Of a stretch of 64,000 bases of DNA, positions 26,049 to 35,681 are shown piece by piece. The DNA is from Flavobacteriaceae bacterium (GTDB lineage Bacteria > Bacteroidota > Bacteroidia > Flavobacteriales > Flavobacteriaceae). The notes under the pieces were generated by a model, which saw only the letters and a program-made list of their open reading frames with translations, was not told where the DNA came from and did not search any database. Location: assembly GCA_028280265.1 (NCBI GenBank), contig JANQMD010000049.1:62001-126000 (forward strand). Direction: 5' to 3'. The translations under genes were made by a program, and so were the position numbers. Position 1 is the stretch's first letter, and each line of letters begins with the position of its first letter.

Positions 26049-27143
26049 TTACAGGAAATAAACGTCTAATTTTCTTTTTTCTTTTTCCCAACAAAGGCTT
26101 TCTTTCGATTTTTTTTGATTCTCTATCAAAGTGTTTCTCTTTTCAGAATTATTCAATACAGTTTCAATAGCAGAAGCTATCGTTTTAGGTTTGTAATCTT
26201 TTACAATTTCACCCACCTTGTGTTCACATACTATTTTAGTAATCTCAGGAAGGTTTCCTGATATAAAAGGAAGTTCTCCATGAATGTAATCAAATAATTT
26301 ATTGGGGAGGGAATAAACAAAGCTTTTCCCTAAAGGCTCTTCTAACACTATTCCAACATCTGCTTTTTTTGTATAATTGTGTAGTTTTTCATAGGGTATT
26401 CGTCCTAAAAAATGAACTCTATCTACCAAACCCTCCTTTATAACAAAGTCTCGAAGTTCATCTTCTACCTTTCCATAACCTATAATTACGAAATCAACAT
26501 CTTTTAAATAATGTAATGCCTGTACTGTCGGTTTTATCCCTCTTCCAGGATTCAATACTCCCTGATACAAAATAACTTTGCTTTGGGTAGGAAATTCCAC
26601 TTGTTCATTGGTCATTTTTCTATTCAGTTCTGGAATATTTCTAACCACTCCCATTTCATTTTGATATTTTTCATTGTAAAAATCTGATATGGAATCGCTC
26701 ACGGTATAGGCATATTTGACTCTTGGCAACAAAAAATTCTCTAAACTTCTCCAAAAATTTTGAACAAATTTTCTTCCTTGTAGCTCTGGGCCTTCAGAGA
26801 AAAGTTCATGACTATCGTATACGAGTTTTATTCTTTTTATTTTGCTAACAAAAAAACAAGCAGGTAAAGTATCCAGATCATTAGCTAAGATGACATCAAA
26901 ACGATTGGACAATAAATAGAAAAACAATCGGATGTTAAACTCTGCATAAAATAAAAAGTTGTCATTGAAAAAATGTTTGGTTCTTTTAATAAGGTATTTT
27001 CTCTCAACTGGAATCGTCATCTTTAACAATCTACCATAAGTAATAACTTCGTATTCATTTTCCAGCAAATAATTACAAACTTTATCCACACGAATGTCAG
27101 TAGACACATCATTAGTAACAGCAACTAAAATCCTTCTCTTCAT
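26049..27143 (-). CDS. Glycosyltransferase family 4-like (GT-B fold)
   Basis: About 364 residues from ATG 27143, where a typical N-terminus starts (KRRILVAVTNDVSTDIRV); an upstream ATG at 27206 lies inside ftsE. The N-terminal half has VILANDLDTLPACFF and LVYDSHELFSEG; the C-terminal half has ILYQGVLNPGRGIKPTV and LPNKLFDYIHGELPFISGN, the donor-binding region of GT-B retaining enzymes. It probably acts in lipopolysaccharide or capsule assembly. Ten bases after ftsE, seven before the GT2 start. Confidence 0.85.
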   Translation of the reverse strand: MKRRILVAVTNDVSTDIRVDKVCNYLLENEYEVITYGRLLKMTIPVERKYLIKRTKHFFNDNFLFYAEFNIRLFFYLLSNRFDVILANDLDTLPACFFVSKIKRIKLVYDSHELFSEGPELQGRKFVQNFWRSLENFLLPRVKYAYTVSDSISDFYNEKYQNEMGVVRNIPELNRKMTNEQVEFPTQSKVILYQGVLNPGRGIKPTVQALHYLKDVDFVIIGYGKVEDELRDFVIKEGLVDRVHFLGRIPYEKLHNYTKKADVGIVLEEPLGKSFVYSLPNKLFDYIHGELPFISGNLPEITKIVCEHKVGEIVKDYKPKTIASAIETVLNNSEKRNTLIENQKKSKESLCWEKEKRKLDVYFL

Positions 27144-27153
27144 GTATGAATTC

Positions 27154-27846
27154 TTATGAAGAACTTGCTCTTTCTGTAACAACTTCAAACAATTCACCTC
27201 CCTCACATTTGATGGTTTTTTGTTTGAACTTTACAATCAAAGCGTAATCGTGAGTAGCCATTAAAATACTTTTACCACTTTGATGAATTTGATTCATCAA
27301 CTCCATCACTTCCAGAGAGGTTTTAGGATCTAAATTTCCAGTGGGCTCATCCGCTAAAATCAGATCTGGGTCATTTAACAATGCACGAGCTATGGCAACC
27401 CGCTGTTGTTCTCCTCCAGACAATTCAAACGGTTTTTTATAGTACTTGGTTTTCATCCCAACCTTTTCCAATATTTCTTCAATTTTTTGCTTCATTTCTG
27501 TCTTGTCTTTCCAGCCAGTTGCTTTTAAAACAAAAGACAAATTATCAAAAACAGTTCTATCGTTTAACAACTTAAAGTCCTGAAAAACAATTCCTATTTT
27601 CCGTCTTAAAAATGGAATTTCTTTATCTTTTAATTTCTTGAGGTCAAAACCAACAATAGAACCCACACCTCTTTGTAGTTTGAGGTCTCCGTAAAGGGTT
27701 TTCATTAGGCTACTCTTACCACTACCTGTTTTTCCAATTAGATAGAAAAACTCTCCTTTTTCAATCTTTAAATTCACCTTGGAAAGAACCAAGTTATCTC
27801 TCTGATAAATATCGGCATTCTCGAGGTGTAGAATTGAATTTTCCAT
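27154..27846 (-). CDS. ftsE: Cell division ATP-binding protein FtsE
   Basis: 230 residues. Walker [11 protein letters not shown] at about residue 38, Q-loop [17 protein letters not shown], signature [16 protein letters not shown], Walker [14 protein letters not shown] and H-loop ATHDYALI. The Q-loop wording [10 protein letters not shown] and the length are those of FtsE, which works with FtsX to control peptidoglycan hydrolases at the septum. ftsX is not adjacent here, as is common in Flavobacteria. It heads a minus-strand run with two glycosyltransferases and an oxygenase. Confidence 0.88.
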   Translation of the reverse strand: MENSILHLENADIYQRDNLVLSKVNLKIEKGEFFYLIGKTGSGKSSLMKTLYGDLKLQRGVGSIVGFDLKKLKDKEIPFLRRKIGIVFQDFKLLNDRTVFDNLSFVLKATGWKDKTEMKQKIEEILEKVGMKTKYYKKPFELSGGEQQRVAIARALLNDPDLILADEPTGNLDPKTSLEVMELMNQIHQSGKSILMATHDYALIVKFKQKTIKCEGGELFEVVTERASSS

Positions 27847-27862
27847 ATCATTTGTGTTTCTA

Positions 27863-27870
27863 CAAAAGTA
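27863..27870 (-). promoter_or_regulatory. Candidate -7 box of the ftsE run
   Basis: TACTTTTG on the minus strand matches TAnnTTTG and lies 17 bases before the ftsE ATG. No clear TTG at the -33 position. The remaining 238 bases up to the divergent TPR gene show no other convincing signal. Confidence 0.4.
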
Positions 27871-28126
27871 TGTGAATTTTTTTCATCTGTTTAAAATTTT
27901 ATAGTTGCCAAAAACAAAGGAGCTAAAAATTTATAAACCTACAAGGTGATTCTTTAAGTAAACCATATTTTACATAGAAGAAGCCTCCATTATTTTTGAT
28001 ACATAATTTATGCTATTCCCTACAATAAAATCAAATCAATTGCTATTTTTGAGTTAGATTTTCATCCCTAAAGCCAACAAAAATCTAATTTTTACGTTAT
28101 TATCAAAAATGACAAAAATCCTACTG

Positions 28127-31100
28127 ATGAAGAATCATTCTTTCTTGTACAAACTAACCACCTTGTTGTTTTTAACAATCTCTGTAAAAACGCTTGCTCA
28201 GCAGACAGAAATTGACATTAACCTTCAATCCGATTACAACCATGCTGTAAAGCTTTTTAATAGCAAAGCCTACGCAGCTGCTCAGAAGACATTTATGGAA
28301 GTTTCAGAAAATGCTAATGAGCAACTTCGTTTAAAGGCCGACGCTGACTATTACGATGCCATGTGCGCCATTCGGCTTAATCAGACCGATGCTGACAAAA
28401 AAGTGTTAAGTTTTGTTGAAAATCATCCAAACAGTAACAAGAAAGACAAGGCTTATTTTAATGTGGGTAATTATTACTTTGCCAACAAAAGAGCTGCTTA
28501 CTCTTTAAAATGGTTTTCAAAAGTGAACTTTGATGCACTTTCCGACGCAAATAGAAAAGAACTCGATTTTAAAATGGGATATGCATTTTTAGCTACCCGA
28601 AATTTAGATCTAGCTAGAAGAAGGTTTGCAAAACTTATCAATGATCCTAAATATGGAAATGATTCTCGCTATTATTTTGGATACATTGCTTACAAACAAG
28701 AAGATTATGATATCGCAGAAAAAACCTTACAAGAAATTGCTGACGAACAAGCTTACAATAGTGAAGTTACCTATTACCTCCTTGACATAAGCTTTAAAGC
28801 TGGTCGCTTCGAAAAATGCATTGAAGTCGGAAAGAAACTATTAGAAAAAGCGAAACCAAAAGAAAAATCTGAAATTTCAAAGATTATTGGAGAGAGTTAT
28901 TTCAACCTCAAAAAATACGAAGATGCTATCCCTTTTCTAAGAGTATACAGAGGAAAAAAAGGTAGATGGAGCAACACAGATTACTATCAATTAGGATATG
29001 CCTATTTTAAACAGAATGACTTTGAAAATGCCGTAAGTAATTTCAATAGAATTTTGGATGAAAAAAACAATGTTTCTCAAAAAGCTTACTATAATTTAGG
29101 AGAATGTTACATTTATCTTGAGAAAAAGCCAGAGGCTTTGAATGCTTTTAAGAGTGCTAGTGAAATGGATTTTGATCCCAAAGTAAAAGAAGATGCTGCA
29201 CTTAACTATGCAAAATTGAGTTACGAAGAAGGAAATCCATATAAAAGTGTTGCTGAAGTATTGCAAGATTTTTTAAAAGCATATCCTAAGAATGCTAGCT
29301 ATGAAGAAATAAATGGATTGGTCGTAACTTCTTATTTGTATCAGCAAGATTATCAGGGAGCTCTAGATTACTTAGCAAAAAAGAGAAGCAAGCAAAACCA
29401 AGAATTGACTTATGAAGTTTCTTGCTATCGAGGCATTCAACTATTCAACCAAAACAAATTACAAGAATCGCTTCCTTTCTTTGCAGAAGGAGTTAAATCT
29501 TCAGATAATGGTATTAAAAATAAATCCCAATACTGGAGTGCAGAGACCAATTATCGTCTGGGGAATTTTCAATTGGCAGTAGATGAATTTACAGCTTTTA
29601 GAAATGCTTCTGGCTCTTCAAATAGTGAGGAATCAAAATTGATCCATTACAACTTAGGGTATAGTTATTTTAAACTCAAAGATTATCTAAATGCGGCTCG
29701 TTCTTTTAAGAGTTTTATTAAAACTCAAAATGAAGACATTAGCATGAATGACGATGCCATTATAAGAACGGGAGATAGTTATTTTGCTACTAGAGATTAT
29801 AAAAATGCCATCAATGCTTATAAAAAGGTAGCTGATGAATTTGGAATTGGAGCAGATTACGCTCAGTACCAAATTGGAATGAGCCATGGATTTTTAGATG
29901 ATAACACTCAAAAGGTGAAAACACTTGAAGGTTTGTTGACCAATTTTGAACTGTCTAATTATAGAGATGATGCGCTCTTTCAATTAGGAAGCACCTATGC
30001 TGCTTTGAAAGATAATAGCAATGCGCACAAAGCTTACAAAAGATTGTTCGACAATTATCCAAGAAGCACCTATAATCCCAGAGCACTTTTGAGAGATGGA
30101 TTGTTGTTCTATAACGACAATGAAAATGAAAAAGCACTTAAAAATTACAAAGAAATCGTTGCAAAATTCCCAAATGCGGGAGAAGCTAGAGAAGCTGTAA
30201 CAAATGCTAGAAACGTATATGTAGATATTGGAAAAGTAGACGAGTATGCTACTTGGGTGAAAGGAATTAGTTTTATGAGTGTTACTGATGCAGAATTGGA
30301 TAATACCATGTTTGAGTCTGCCGAAAATAAATTTCTAGAGAATGATACTGAAAAAGCCATCTCAGGGTTTCAAAAATATGTTGAGTCTTTTCCAAATGGA
30401 TTACATGCATTGAAAGCAAATTTCTATTTGGCTCAGCTGCTTGTAAAATCAAATCAGCAAGAGGAAGCCATTCCAAACTATCAATATGTCATCACTCAAC
30501 CACAAAGTGAATATAGTGAGGAGGCTATTAACAAGCTTTCACAAATATTATTGGAAAAAGAAGACTGGGACAATGCTATTCCATTGCTGGAACGATTGGA
30601 GAAAGAGGCCAATTTTCCTCAGAATATTATTTATGCGCAAAGCAATTTGATGAAAGGTTATTATCAGTCTCAACAATATGAAAAAGCCGTAGAATATGCA
30701 GAGAAAGTATTGTTAGCTGATAAGTTAGAACCCAACATAGAATACGATGCAAAAATTATCATCGCACGTTCAGCTTTTCAAACAGAAGATTTTCCAAAAG
30801 CTGAAGAATATTATACCGAGGTAGAGAGAAATGCCAATGGCGAATTAAAAGCAGAAGCTTTGTACTACAGTGCTTATTTTTTAAACAAGAACAAAAAATA
30901 TGCTGCTTCCAATAAAATGATTCAAAAAATCACTTCTGATTATTCGGCATATAAATATTGGGGAGCAAAGGCATTTGTAATTATGGCAAAGAACTATTAC
31001 GCTTTAGAAAATAATGATCCTTATCAGGCTAACTATATCTTAGAAAACATTGTTAAAAACTTTGGTCAGTTTGATGATGTGGTAAATGATGCCAAAAACG

Positions 31101-31165
31101 AGCTAAAGAAAATCAAACTCAACGAAGCAAAGACTAATAACTCAATAACAACCCCTAAAAATTAA
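28127..31165 (+). CDS. Large secreted TPR-repeat protein
   Basis: 1012 residues from ATG 28127, chosen because it gives a clean signal peptide ending SVKTLAQQ. The mature protein is a solenoid of tetratricopeptide repeats throughout (for example YYNLGECYIYLEKKPEALNAF, YFKLKDYLNAARSFKSFI, ALYYSAYFLNKNKKYAASNKM). This long periplasmic TPR protein followed at once by an outer-membrane barrel gene is a recurring pair in Flavobacteria. It may act as a periplasmic scaffold in envelope assembly. It is separated by 5 bases from the barrel gene. Confidence 0.85.
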   Translation: MKNHSFLYKLTTLLFLTISVKTLAQQTEIDINLQSDYNHAVKLFNSKAYAAAQKTFMEVSENANEQLRLKADADYYDAMCAIRLNQTDADKKVLSFVENHPNSNKKDKAYFNVGNYYFANKRAAYSLKWFSKVNFDALSDANRKELDFKMGYAFLATRNLDLARRRFAKLINDPKYGNDSRYYFGYIAYKQEDYDIAEKTLQEIADEQAYNSEVTYYLLDISFKAGRFEKCIEVGKKLLEKAKPKEKSEISKIIGESYFNLKKYEDAIPFLRVYRGKKGRWSNTDYYQLGYAYFKQNDFENAVSNFNRILDEKNNVSQKAYYNLGECYIYLEKKPEALNAFKSASEMDFDPKVKEDAALNYAKLSYEEGNPYKSVAEVLQDFLKAYPKNASYEEINGLVVTSYLYQQDYQGALDYLAKKRSKQNQELTYEVSCYRGIQLFNQNKLQESLPFFAEGVKSSDNGIKNKSQYWSAETNYRLGNFQLAVDEFTAFRNASGSSNSEESKLIHYNLGYSYFKLKDYLNAARSFKSFIKTQNEDISMNDDAIIRTGDSYFATRDYKNAINAYKKVADEFGIGADYAQYQIGMSHGFLDDNTQKVKTLEGLLTNFELSNYRDDALFQLGSTYAALKDNSNAHKAYKRLFDNYPRSTYNPRALLRDGLLFYNDNENEKALKNYKEIVAKFPNAGEAREAVTNARNVYVDIGKVDEYATWVKGISFMSVTDAELDNTMFESAENKFLENDTEKAISGFQKYVESFPNGLHALKANFYLAQLLVKSNQQEEAIPNYQYVITQPQSEYSEEAINKLSQILLEKEDWDNAIPLLERLEKEANFPQNIIYAQSNLMKGYYQSQQYEKAVEYAEKVLLADKLEPNIEYDAKIIIARSAFQTEDFPKAEEYYTEVERNANGELKAEALYYSAYFLNKNKKYAASNKMIQKITSDYSAYKYWGAKAFVIMAKNYYALENNDPYQANYILENIVKNFGQFDDVVNDAKNELKKIKLNEAKTNNSITTPKN

Positions 31166-31170
31166 GCGAC

Positions 31171-32928
31171 ATGAAAAAGTACCTATTTTTATTTGCGCTA
31201 TTGGTCTCAAGCATACTTATCGCCCAAAAAAAATCGAAAAAAGACACTTTAGGACCAACCGTAGTTAATGTAATTACTTCCTACACACCTACCATAGCGG
31301 ATGCTTTTAAAATTAAAAAGAATCCCAAAATTGTACTGAGTAAAAATGCACAGAAGAAAAAACTGACCTATCAAATTTTTTCAGCTCCTGTAGCCTCTAC
31401 TTTTGTTCCTAAAAGTGGGGTTGTAAAGGGAATTGATGTAGGAAAAAAGGAGCGTTTGTTCGACAATTATTTTGCGGCTGGTTATGGGAACTTCAATACA
31501 CCTTTTGTAGAACTTTTTTTGCATCAGAATCAGAAGTTCAACAATGATTATGGATTGTATTTAAAATACATTTCTTCAGAAAATGGTGTGCGGAACACAC
31601 CTCTAAACAATGGCTATACAAATATTGATATTGGGGCATATTATCTACAAGAAGAACGATACTTTACCTGGAAAGTTGGTTTGAATGCTTATAGAAATAC
31701 TTACAACTGGTATGGTTTGCCTAATCTTACTTTTAGTACTTCAGTGATCAATTCTATTGTTGAAAAGCAACAATACAGCTCATACGAAATAGAGGGAGAA
31801 ATTCTATTTGAAGAATCGTATTTCGATAACATTAAATCTTCGCTGAGTTTGTTTAGCGACAACTTTAACAGTAGCGAAATCTACTTCCACCTGAATCCAA
31901 AATTTACTTTTCCTTTGGATTTGATTAATAGAAATTGGAGAAAAGATGTCAAACTCAATTCGAAAATCGAATATTTAAAAGGATCCTTTAAACAAAATTA
32001 TACGGATGCTACTGACATAAATTACAGCTTTTTGAATATTGGATTGAATCCGACTGTTCGGTTGGATTGGAGTGACTTCAACTTCAAACTGGGAACCAAA
32101 GCCTATGTGATGTTTGACATTGAAAACAGTGCCACAGATATTTTGATTTATCCAGATGTACAGGTTACTTATCCATTTATTTCAAACCTTGCGAATATTT
32201 ACATTGGTGCTGGTGGAGATTTACACATGAACTCTTTTCAGAGCTTAAGCGAACAAAATCCGTTTGTATCTCCTACCTTATTTTTGACACAAACCAACGA
32301 ACAATACAATTTGTTTGGAGGAATCAACGGAAAATTTTCCTCTGATGTAAGCTTTGACATTCGCGCCAGTTACAAGAGTGATGAAGACAGAGCTTTATTT
32401 GTCAGAAACAATTCAAAATCTACAGGTGCCATTCAACCTCCGCTCTCTACTCCTTTTTTAGGGTATGAGTACGGTAATTCCTTTGGTGTTTTTTATGATG
32501 ATATTAAGACACTTTCAATATTTGCAGAATTGGAAGTAGATGTTACCAAGCGGTTGGTAATGGGAGGAAATGTGCAATTCAATTCCTATACAACCACCAA
32601 TCAACGAGAAGCATGGAATCTTCCCGAACTAGAAGGAGGATTTTTTGGGAAGTATAAAAATGACAAATGGTATGCTTCTGCAAATATCTTCTTTGTTGGT
32701 GAGCGAAAAGACCTCATGTATGCTGGAACTTTTCCATCCACTAGTAGTGTTCAGACATTGGACTCTTATGTTGATGCCAACTTAAATGGAGGATATCATT
32801 TTAACGACTTTGTTTCTGTTTTTGTAAAACTGAACAACGTTTTAAATTCAGACTACCAACGTTTTGCGAATTTTAACGTACAAGGATTTCAAGCACTAGC
32901 AGGATTTACTTATAAGTTTGATTTTTAA
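31171..32928 (+). CDS. Outer membrane beta-barrel protein (TonB-receptor-like)
   Basis: 585 residues with signal peptide (MKKYLFLFALLVSSILIAQ). After a short plug-like N-terminal region (TVVNVITSYTPTIADAF) come alternating amphipathic strands rich in aromatic residues, and the protein ends with phenylalanine (AGFTYKFDF), the usual last-strand signal for BAM insertion. A full TonB plug domain and TonB box are not evident, so transport through it is uncertain. Coupled to the TPR gene (5-base gap), suggesting a shared envelope complex. Confidence 0.8.
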   Translation: MKKYLFLFALLVSSILIAQKKSKKDTLGPTVVNVITSYTPTIADAFKIKKNPKIVLSKNAQKKKLTYQIFSAPVASTFVPKSGVVKGIDVGKKERLFDNYFAAGYGNFNTPFVELFLHQNQKFNNDYGLYLKYISSENGVRNTPLNNGYTNIDIGAYYLQEERYFTWKVGLNAYRNTYNWYGLPNLTFSTSVINSIVEKQQYSSYEIEGEILFEESYFDNIKSSLSLFSDNFNSSEIYFHLNPKFTFPLDLINRNWRKDVKLNSKIEYLKGSFKQNYTDATDINYSFLNIGLNPTVRLDWSDFNFKLGTKAYVMFDIENSATDILIYPDVQVTYPFISNLANIYIGAGGDLHMNSFQSLSEQNPFVSPTLFLTQTNEQYNLFGGINGKFSSDVSFDIRASYKSDEDRALFVRNNSKSTGAIQPPLSTPFLGYEYGNSFGVFYDDIKTLSIFAELEVDVTKRLVMGGNVQFNSYTTTNQREAWNLPELEGGFFGKYKNDKWYASANIFFVGERKDLMYAGTFPSTSSVQTLDSYVDANLNGGYHFNDFVSVFVKLNNVLNSDYQRFANFNVQGFQALAGFTYKFDF

Positions 32929-32965
32929 TTCTATCTTTAGGACTTGAATTATAATTTTGTTATGA

Positions 32966-33682
32966 ATGTTATTTTATCTGATTCCAGTCTTACAAATCTT
33001 TTGTATCTATCACTTAATTCGTAATAGAAACCATAATTACTGGTTTTTTATTATCATATTCATTCCAGCTATTGGAAGTCTTATATATATTTTCACCCAA
33101 ATATTGGATGCGAAAAAAATTTCTAATATCTCCGAGGAAGTAACGAATATCATCAATCCAACTAAAAAAATTATTGAGCTGGAAAAGCAGCTTAAATTTT
33201 CAGACACTTTTCAAAATCGCGTGAATCTTGGAGATGCTTATCTAGAAAATAAAGATTATGAAAATGCTGTTAAGTACTATGAAAGAGCACTAGATAGTGC
33301 ATTTAGCAATGATGTATATACTATTAACAAGTTGATCAAAGCTTACCGTTTCATCAATAATTTTGAGAAAGTAATTTCCTACTCTGAAAAAATTAAATCT
33401 CATACAGAATTTCGCAAATCTCAATACTACTATGCAATTGCTTTAGAAAAATTAGACAGGCTTAATGAAGCTGAAATTGAGTTTGAAAAAATTGATGTGA
33501 GCTATTCAAATTATGAAGAAAGAGTCTATTTTGCCGAATTTTTATTAAGGGTTGAGAAGAAACAAAAAGCTTTAGATTTATTGAATCAAATAATTAATGA
33601 ATCCAGTAATATTACCAGAGCTAATTGGAGAAGGCATAAGGATTCAATTTTAAAAGCGCAGCATCTTTTAAATCAAATTTGA
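32966..33682 (+). CDS. Small membrane-anchored TPR protein
   Basis: 238 residues. The N-terminal 45 residues form two membrane helices in a PLDc_N-like pattern (YLIPVLQIFCIYHLIRNRN, then WFFIIIFIPAIGSLIYIFTQ). The rest is a cytosolic helical region with TPR-like repeats (NRVNLGDAYLENKDYENAVKYY, YYAIALEKLDRLNEAEIEF). A TAATTTTG box at 32952-32959 lies just upstream, implying a very short leader. Role unknown; probably a protein-protein interaction platform at the inner membrane. Confidence 0.72.
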   Translation: MLFYLIPVLQIFCIYHLIRNRNHNYWFFIIIFIPAIGSLIYIFTQILDAKKISNISEEVTNIINPTKKIIELEKQLKFSDTFQNRVNLGDAYLENKDYENAVKYYERALDSAFSNDVYTINKLIKAYRFINNFEKVISYSEKIKSHTEFRKSQYYYAIALEKLDRLNEAEIEFEKIDVSYSNYEERVYFAEFLLRVEKKQKALDLLNQIINESSNITRANWRRHKDSILKAQHLLNQI

Positions 33683-33710
33683 AATTCATGTACTATTAAA
33701 ATGTTTAGCT

Positions 33711-33788
33711 ATGAAAAAGAAATTGATTTTAACTACTCTAAGTTTTATTTGCATTACAGCTTTTGGGCAAAGAGAGTATAAACTTTGA
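33711..33788 (+). pseudogene. Signal-peptide-only micro-ORF, probable remnant of a secreted protein gene
   Basis: A 25-codon frame encodes a textbook Sec signal (MKKKLILTTLSFICITAFGQ) followed by only REYKL and TGA. No continuing homologous frame was seen downstream before the next gene at 33864. Either a secreted-protein gene lost its body by deletion, or this is a functional micropeptide; the first is more likely. Confidence 0.45.
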
Positions 33789-33863
33789 CCTCAAATCAGC
33801 CATTCAAAATAAATTATCTTAATTGGATTTTGTATTTTTAAGAACCCAAAAAAACAAACCAAA

Positions 33864-35300
33864 ATGAAGAGAGCAATGCTACTCGCACTTGTAACTGTAT
33901 TCATAGTTGCATGTAATCCTAAGAAAGATTCCAAAACAACAGTCGCAAAAACTTTATCCAACCAAGAAAAAGTAGACTCAACCAATATCAAGCATTTTTT
34001 CAACAGCGCTCTTACAGAAGGAAAATCCTATGAGTGGTTGCGTGATTTAACACAAAACATTGGAGGAAGATTGTCAGGATCTCCAGAAGCTCAAAAAGCT
34101 GTAGAATGGGGAGAGGCTCTCATGAAAGAAGTTGGATTGGATTCCGTTTGGCTGCAACCCGTTATGGTACCTCATTGGGTACGTGGTGAGAAAGAAAAAG
34201 CCTATTACACCGTGAATGGTAAAAAACAAGATGTTCCTATTTGCGCTTTAGGATTTTCCATAGCCACTCCAAAAAGTGGTATTACAGCAGAAGTCATTGA
34301 AGTGAAAAGCTTGAAAGAAGCCTCAGAATTAGGAGAGAAAGCAAAAGGAAAAATTGTCTTTTTTAACGGAGCTTTTGACAATACCCTCATCAACACTTTT
34401 AGAGCCTATGGAGGCTGTGTGGGTCAAAGGGTAAGAGGAGCTCCTGTGGTGGGTCCTCTCGGAGCAGTGGGTGTTATTGTTCGCTCGATGACGAATAGTA
34501 TTGATGATTATCCGCACACAGGAACCATGAGCTATGGAGAAATTCCTAGAGAGCAGTACATTCCTGCCGCAGCTATTAGTTCAAGAGCAGCAGAAAATCT
34601 AAGCGCTGATTTAAAAAAGCATCCCAATTTGAAGTTTTACTTCAAGCAGAGCTGCCAAACGCTACCCGATGCTCCTTCATTCAATGTTGTTGGAGAGATC
34701 AAAGGTTCTGAAACTCCAGAAAACATTATTGTCGTAGGAGGTCATTTAGATTCATGGGACTTAGGAGAAGGAGCTCATGATGATGGCACAGGAGTTGTGC
34801 AGTCTCTAGAAGTTTTATACCTATTTAAAAAGAATAAAGTACGACCCAAAAATACCATCAGAGTTGTTTTCTTTATGAATGAAGAAAATGGAACTCGAGG
34901 TGCCAAAGAATATGCTCGTTTGGCAAAACTGAATAGTGAAAATCATATTGGTGGTTTGGAATCAGATGCGGGAGGACATACTCCAAGAGGTTTTTCAATC
35001 GATGCCAATCCTAAAAACACCAAACTTTTACAAAGTTGGAAAAAACTATTGGCCCCCTATGGATTGCACGATCTGAATAAGGGAGGAAGTGGTGCAGATA
35101 TTTCTCCTTTAAAAGCAGAAACAGTGACTTTAGTGGGATACCGCCCAGACAGTCAGCGTTACTTTGATTACCATCATACTTCGACTGATACCTTTGACAA
35201 GGTAAACAAACGAGAATTGGAATTGGGAAGTGCCTCCATGGCAAGTATCATTTACTTAATGGACAAGTATTTGTATCGGAATACGCCTGTAAAGCTTTAA
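33864..35300 (+). CDS. M28 family peptidase with PA domain (carboxypeptidase Q-like), lipoprotein
   Basis: 478 residues. Lipoprotein signal MKRAMLLALVTVFIVACNP. A protease-associated insert at about 125-240 (TAEVIEVKSLKEASELGEKA) precedes the di-zinc catalytic core: GGHLDSWDLGEGAHDDGTG, MNEENGTRGAKEYA, ESDAGGHT and late HHTSTDTFDKV. These give the His, Asp, Glu, Asp and His ligands expected of plasma-glutamate-carboxypeptidase-type M28B enzymes. It probably degrades dipeptides at the cell surface. A DoxX protein follows after 4 bases. Confidence 0.88.
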   Translation: MKRAMLLALVTVFIVACNPKKDSKTTVAKTLSNQEKVDSTNIKHFFNSALTEGKSYEWLRDLTQNIGGRLSGSPEAQKAVEWGEALMKEVGLDSVWLQPVMVPHWVRGEKEKAYYTVNGKKQDVPICALGFSIATPKSGITAEVIEVKSLKEASELGEKAKGKIVFFNGAFDNTLINTFRAYGGCVGQRVRGAPVVGPLGAVGVIVRSMTNSIDDYPHTGTMSYGEIPREQYIPAAAISSRAAENLSADLKKHPNLKFYFKQSCQTLPDAPSFNVVGEIKGSETPENIIVVGGHLDSWDLGEGAHDDGTGVVQSLEVLYLFKKNKVRPKNTIRVVFFMNEENGTRGAKEYARLAKLNSENHIGGLESDAGGHTPRGFSIDANPKNTKLLQSWKKLLAPYGLHDLNKGGSGADISPLKAETVTLVGYRPDSQRYFDYHHTSTDTFDKVNKRELELGSASMASIIYLMDKYLYRNTPVKL

Positions 35301-35304
35301 GATT

Positions 35305-35667
35305 TTGAGTATTCTCGTACTCATATTGCAATGTATTTTCACCGGTTTCTTTGTATTTGCCGGCATTATGCATCTTATAAAACCGAAACTATTTAAACAT
35401 TTCATTCCTGATGGACTTCCTAAAAACACCATCAATTATATCGTAGGTGTTATAGAATTTACTCTGGGATTAGGCTTACTATTTCCTAGATCAAAAGCCT
35501 ATGCAGCGATGGGTATTTTTATACTCATGATACTATTTTTACCAATTCATATTTGGGATGTCACCAAAGAAAGACCAGCTATTGGTTCTAAAAAACTAGC
35601 GATGATTCGAATTCCACTGCAATTTTTATTAATGTATTTTGCTTGGATATTATATACACAACCTTAA
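35305..35667 (+). CDS. DoxX-family small membrane protein
   Basis: 120 residues with four predicted helices (about 4-22, 44-62, 68-85, 100-117). The segment FVFAGIMHLIKPKLFKHFIPDGLP and IEFTLGLGLLFP are typical of DoxX/DoxD-like proteins of Bacteroidota. The start is a TTG four bases after the peptidase stop, consistent with coupling. Some DoxX-like proteins are linked to redox or lipid functions, but no reaction can be assigned here. Confidence 0.75.
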   Translation: MSILVLILQCIFTGFFVFAGIMHLIKPKLFKHFIPDGLPKNTINYIVGVIEFTLGLGLLFPRSKAYAAMGIFILMILFLPIHIWDVTKERPAIGSKKLAMIRIPLQFLLMYFAWILYTQP

Positions 35668-35681
35668 CAAACTATTTAAGC

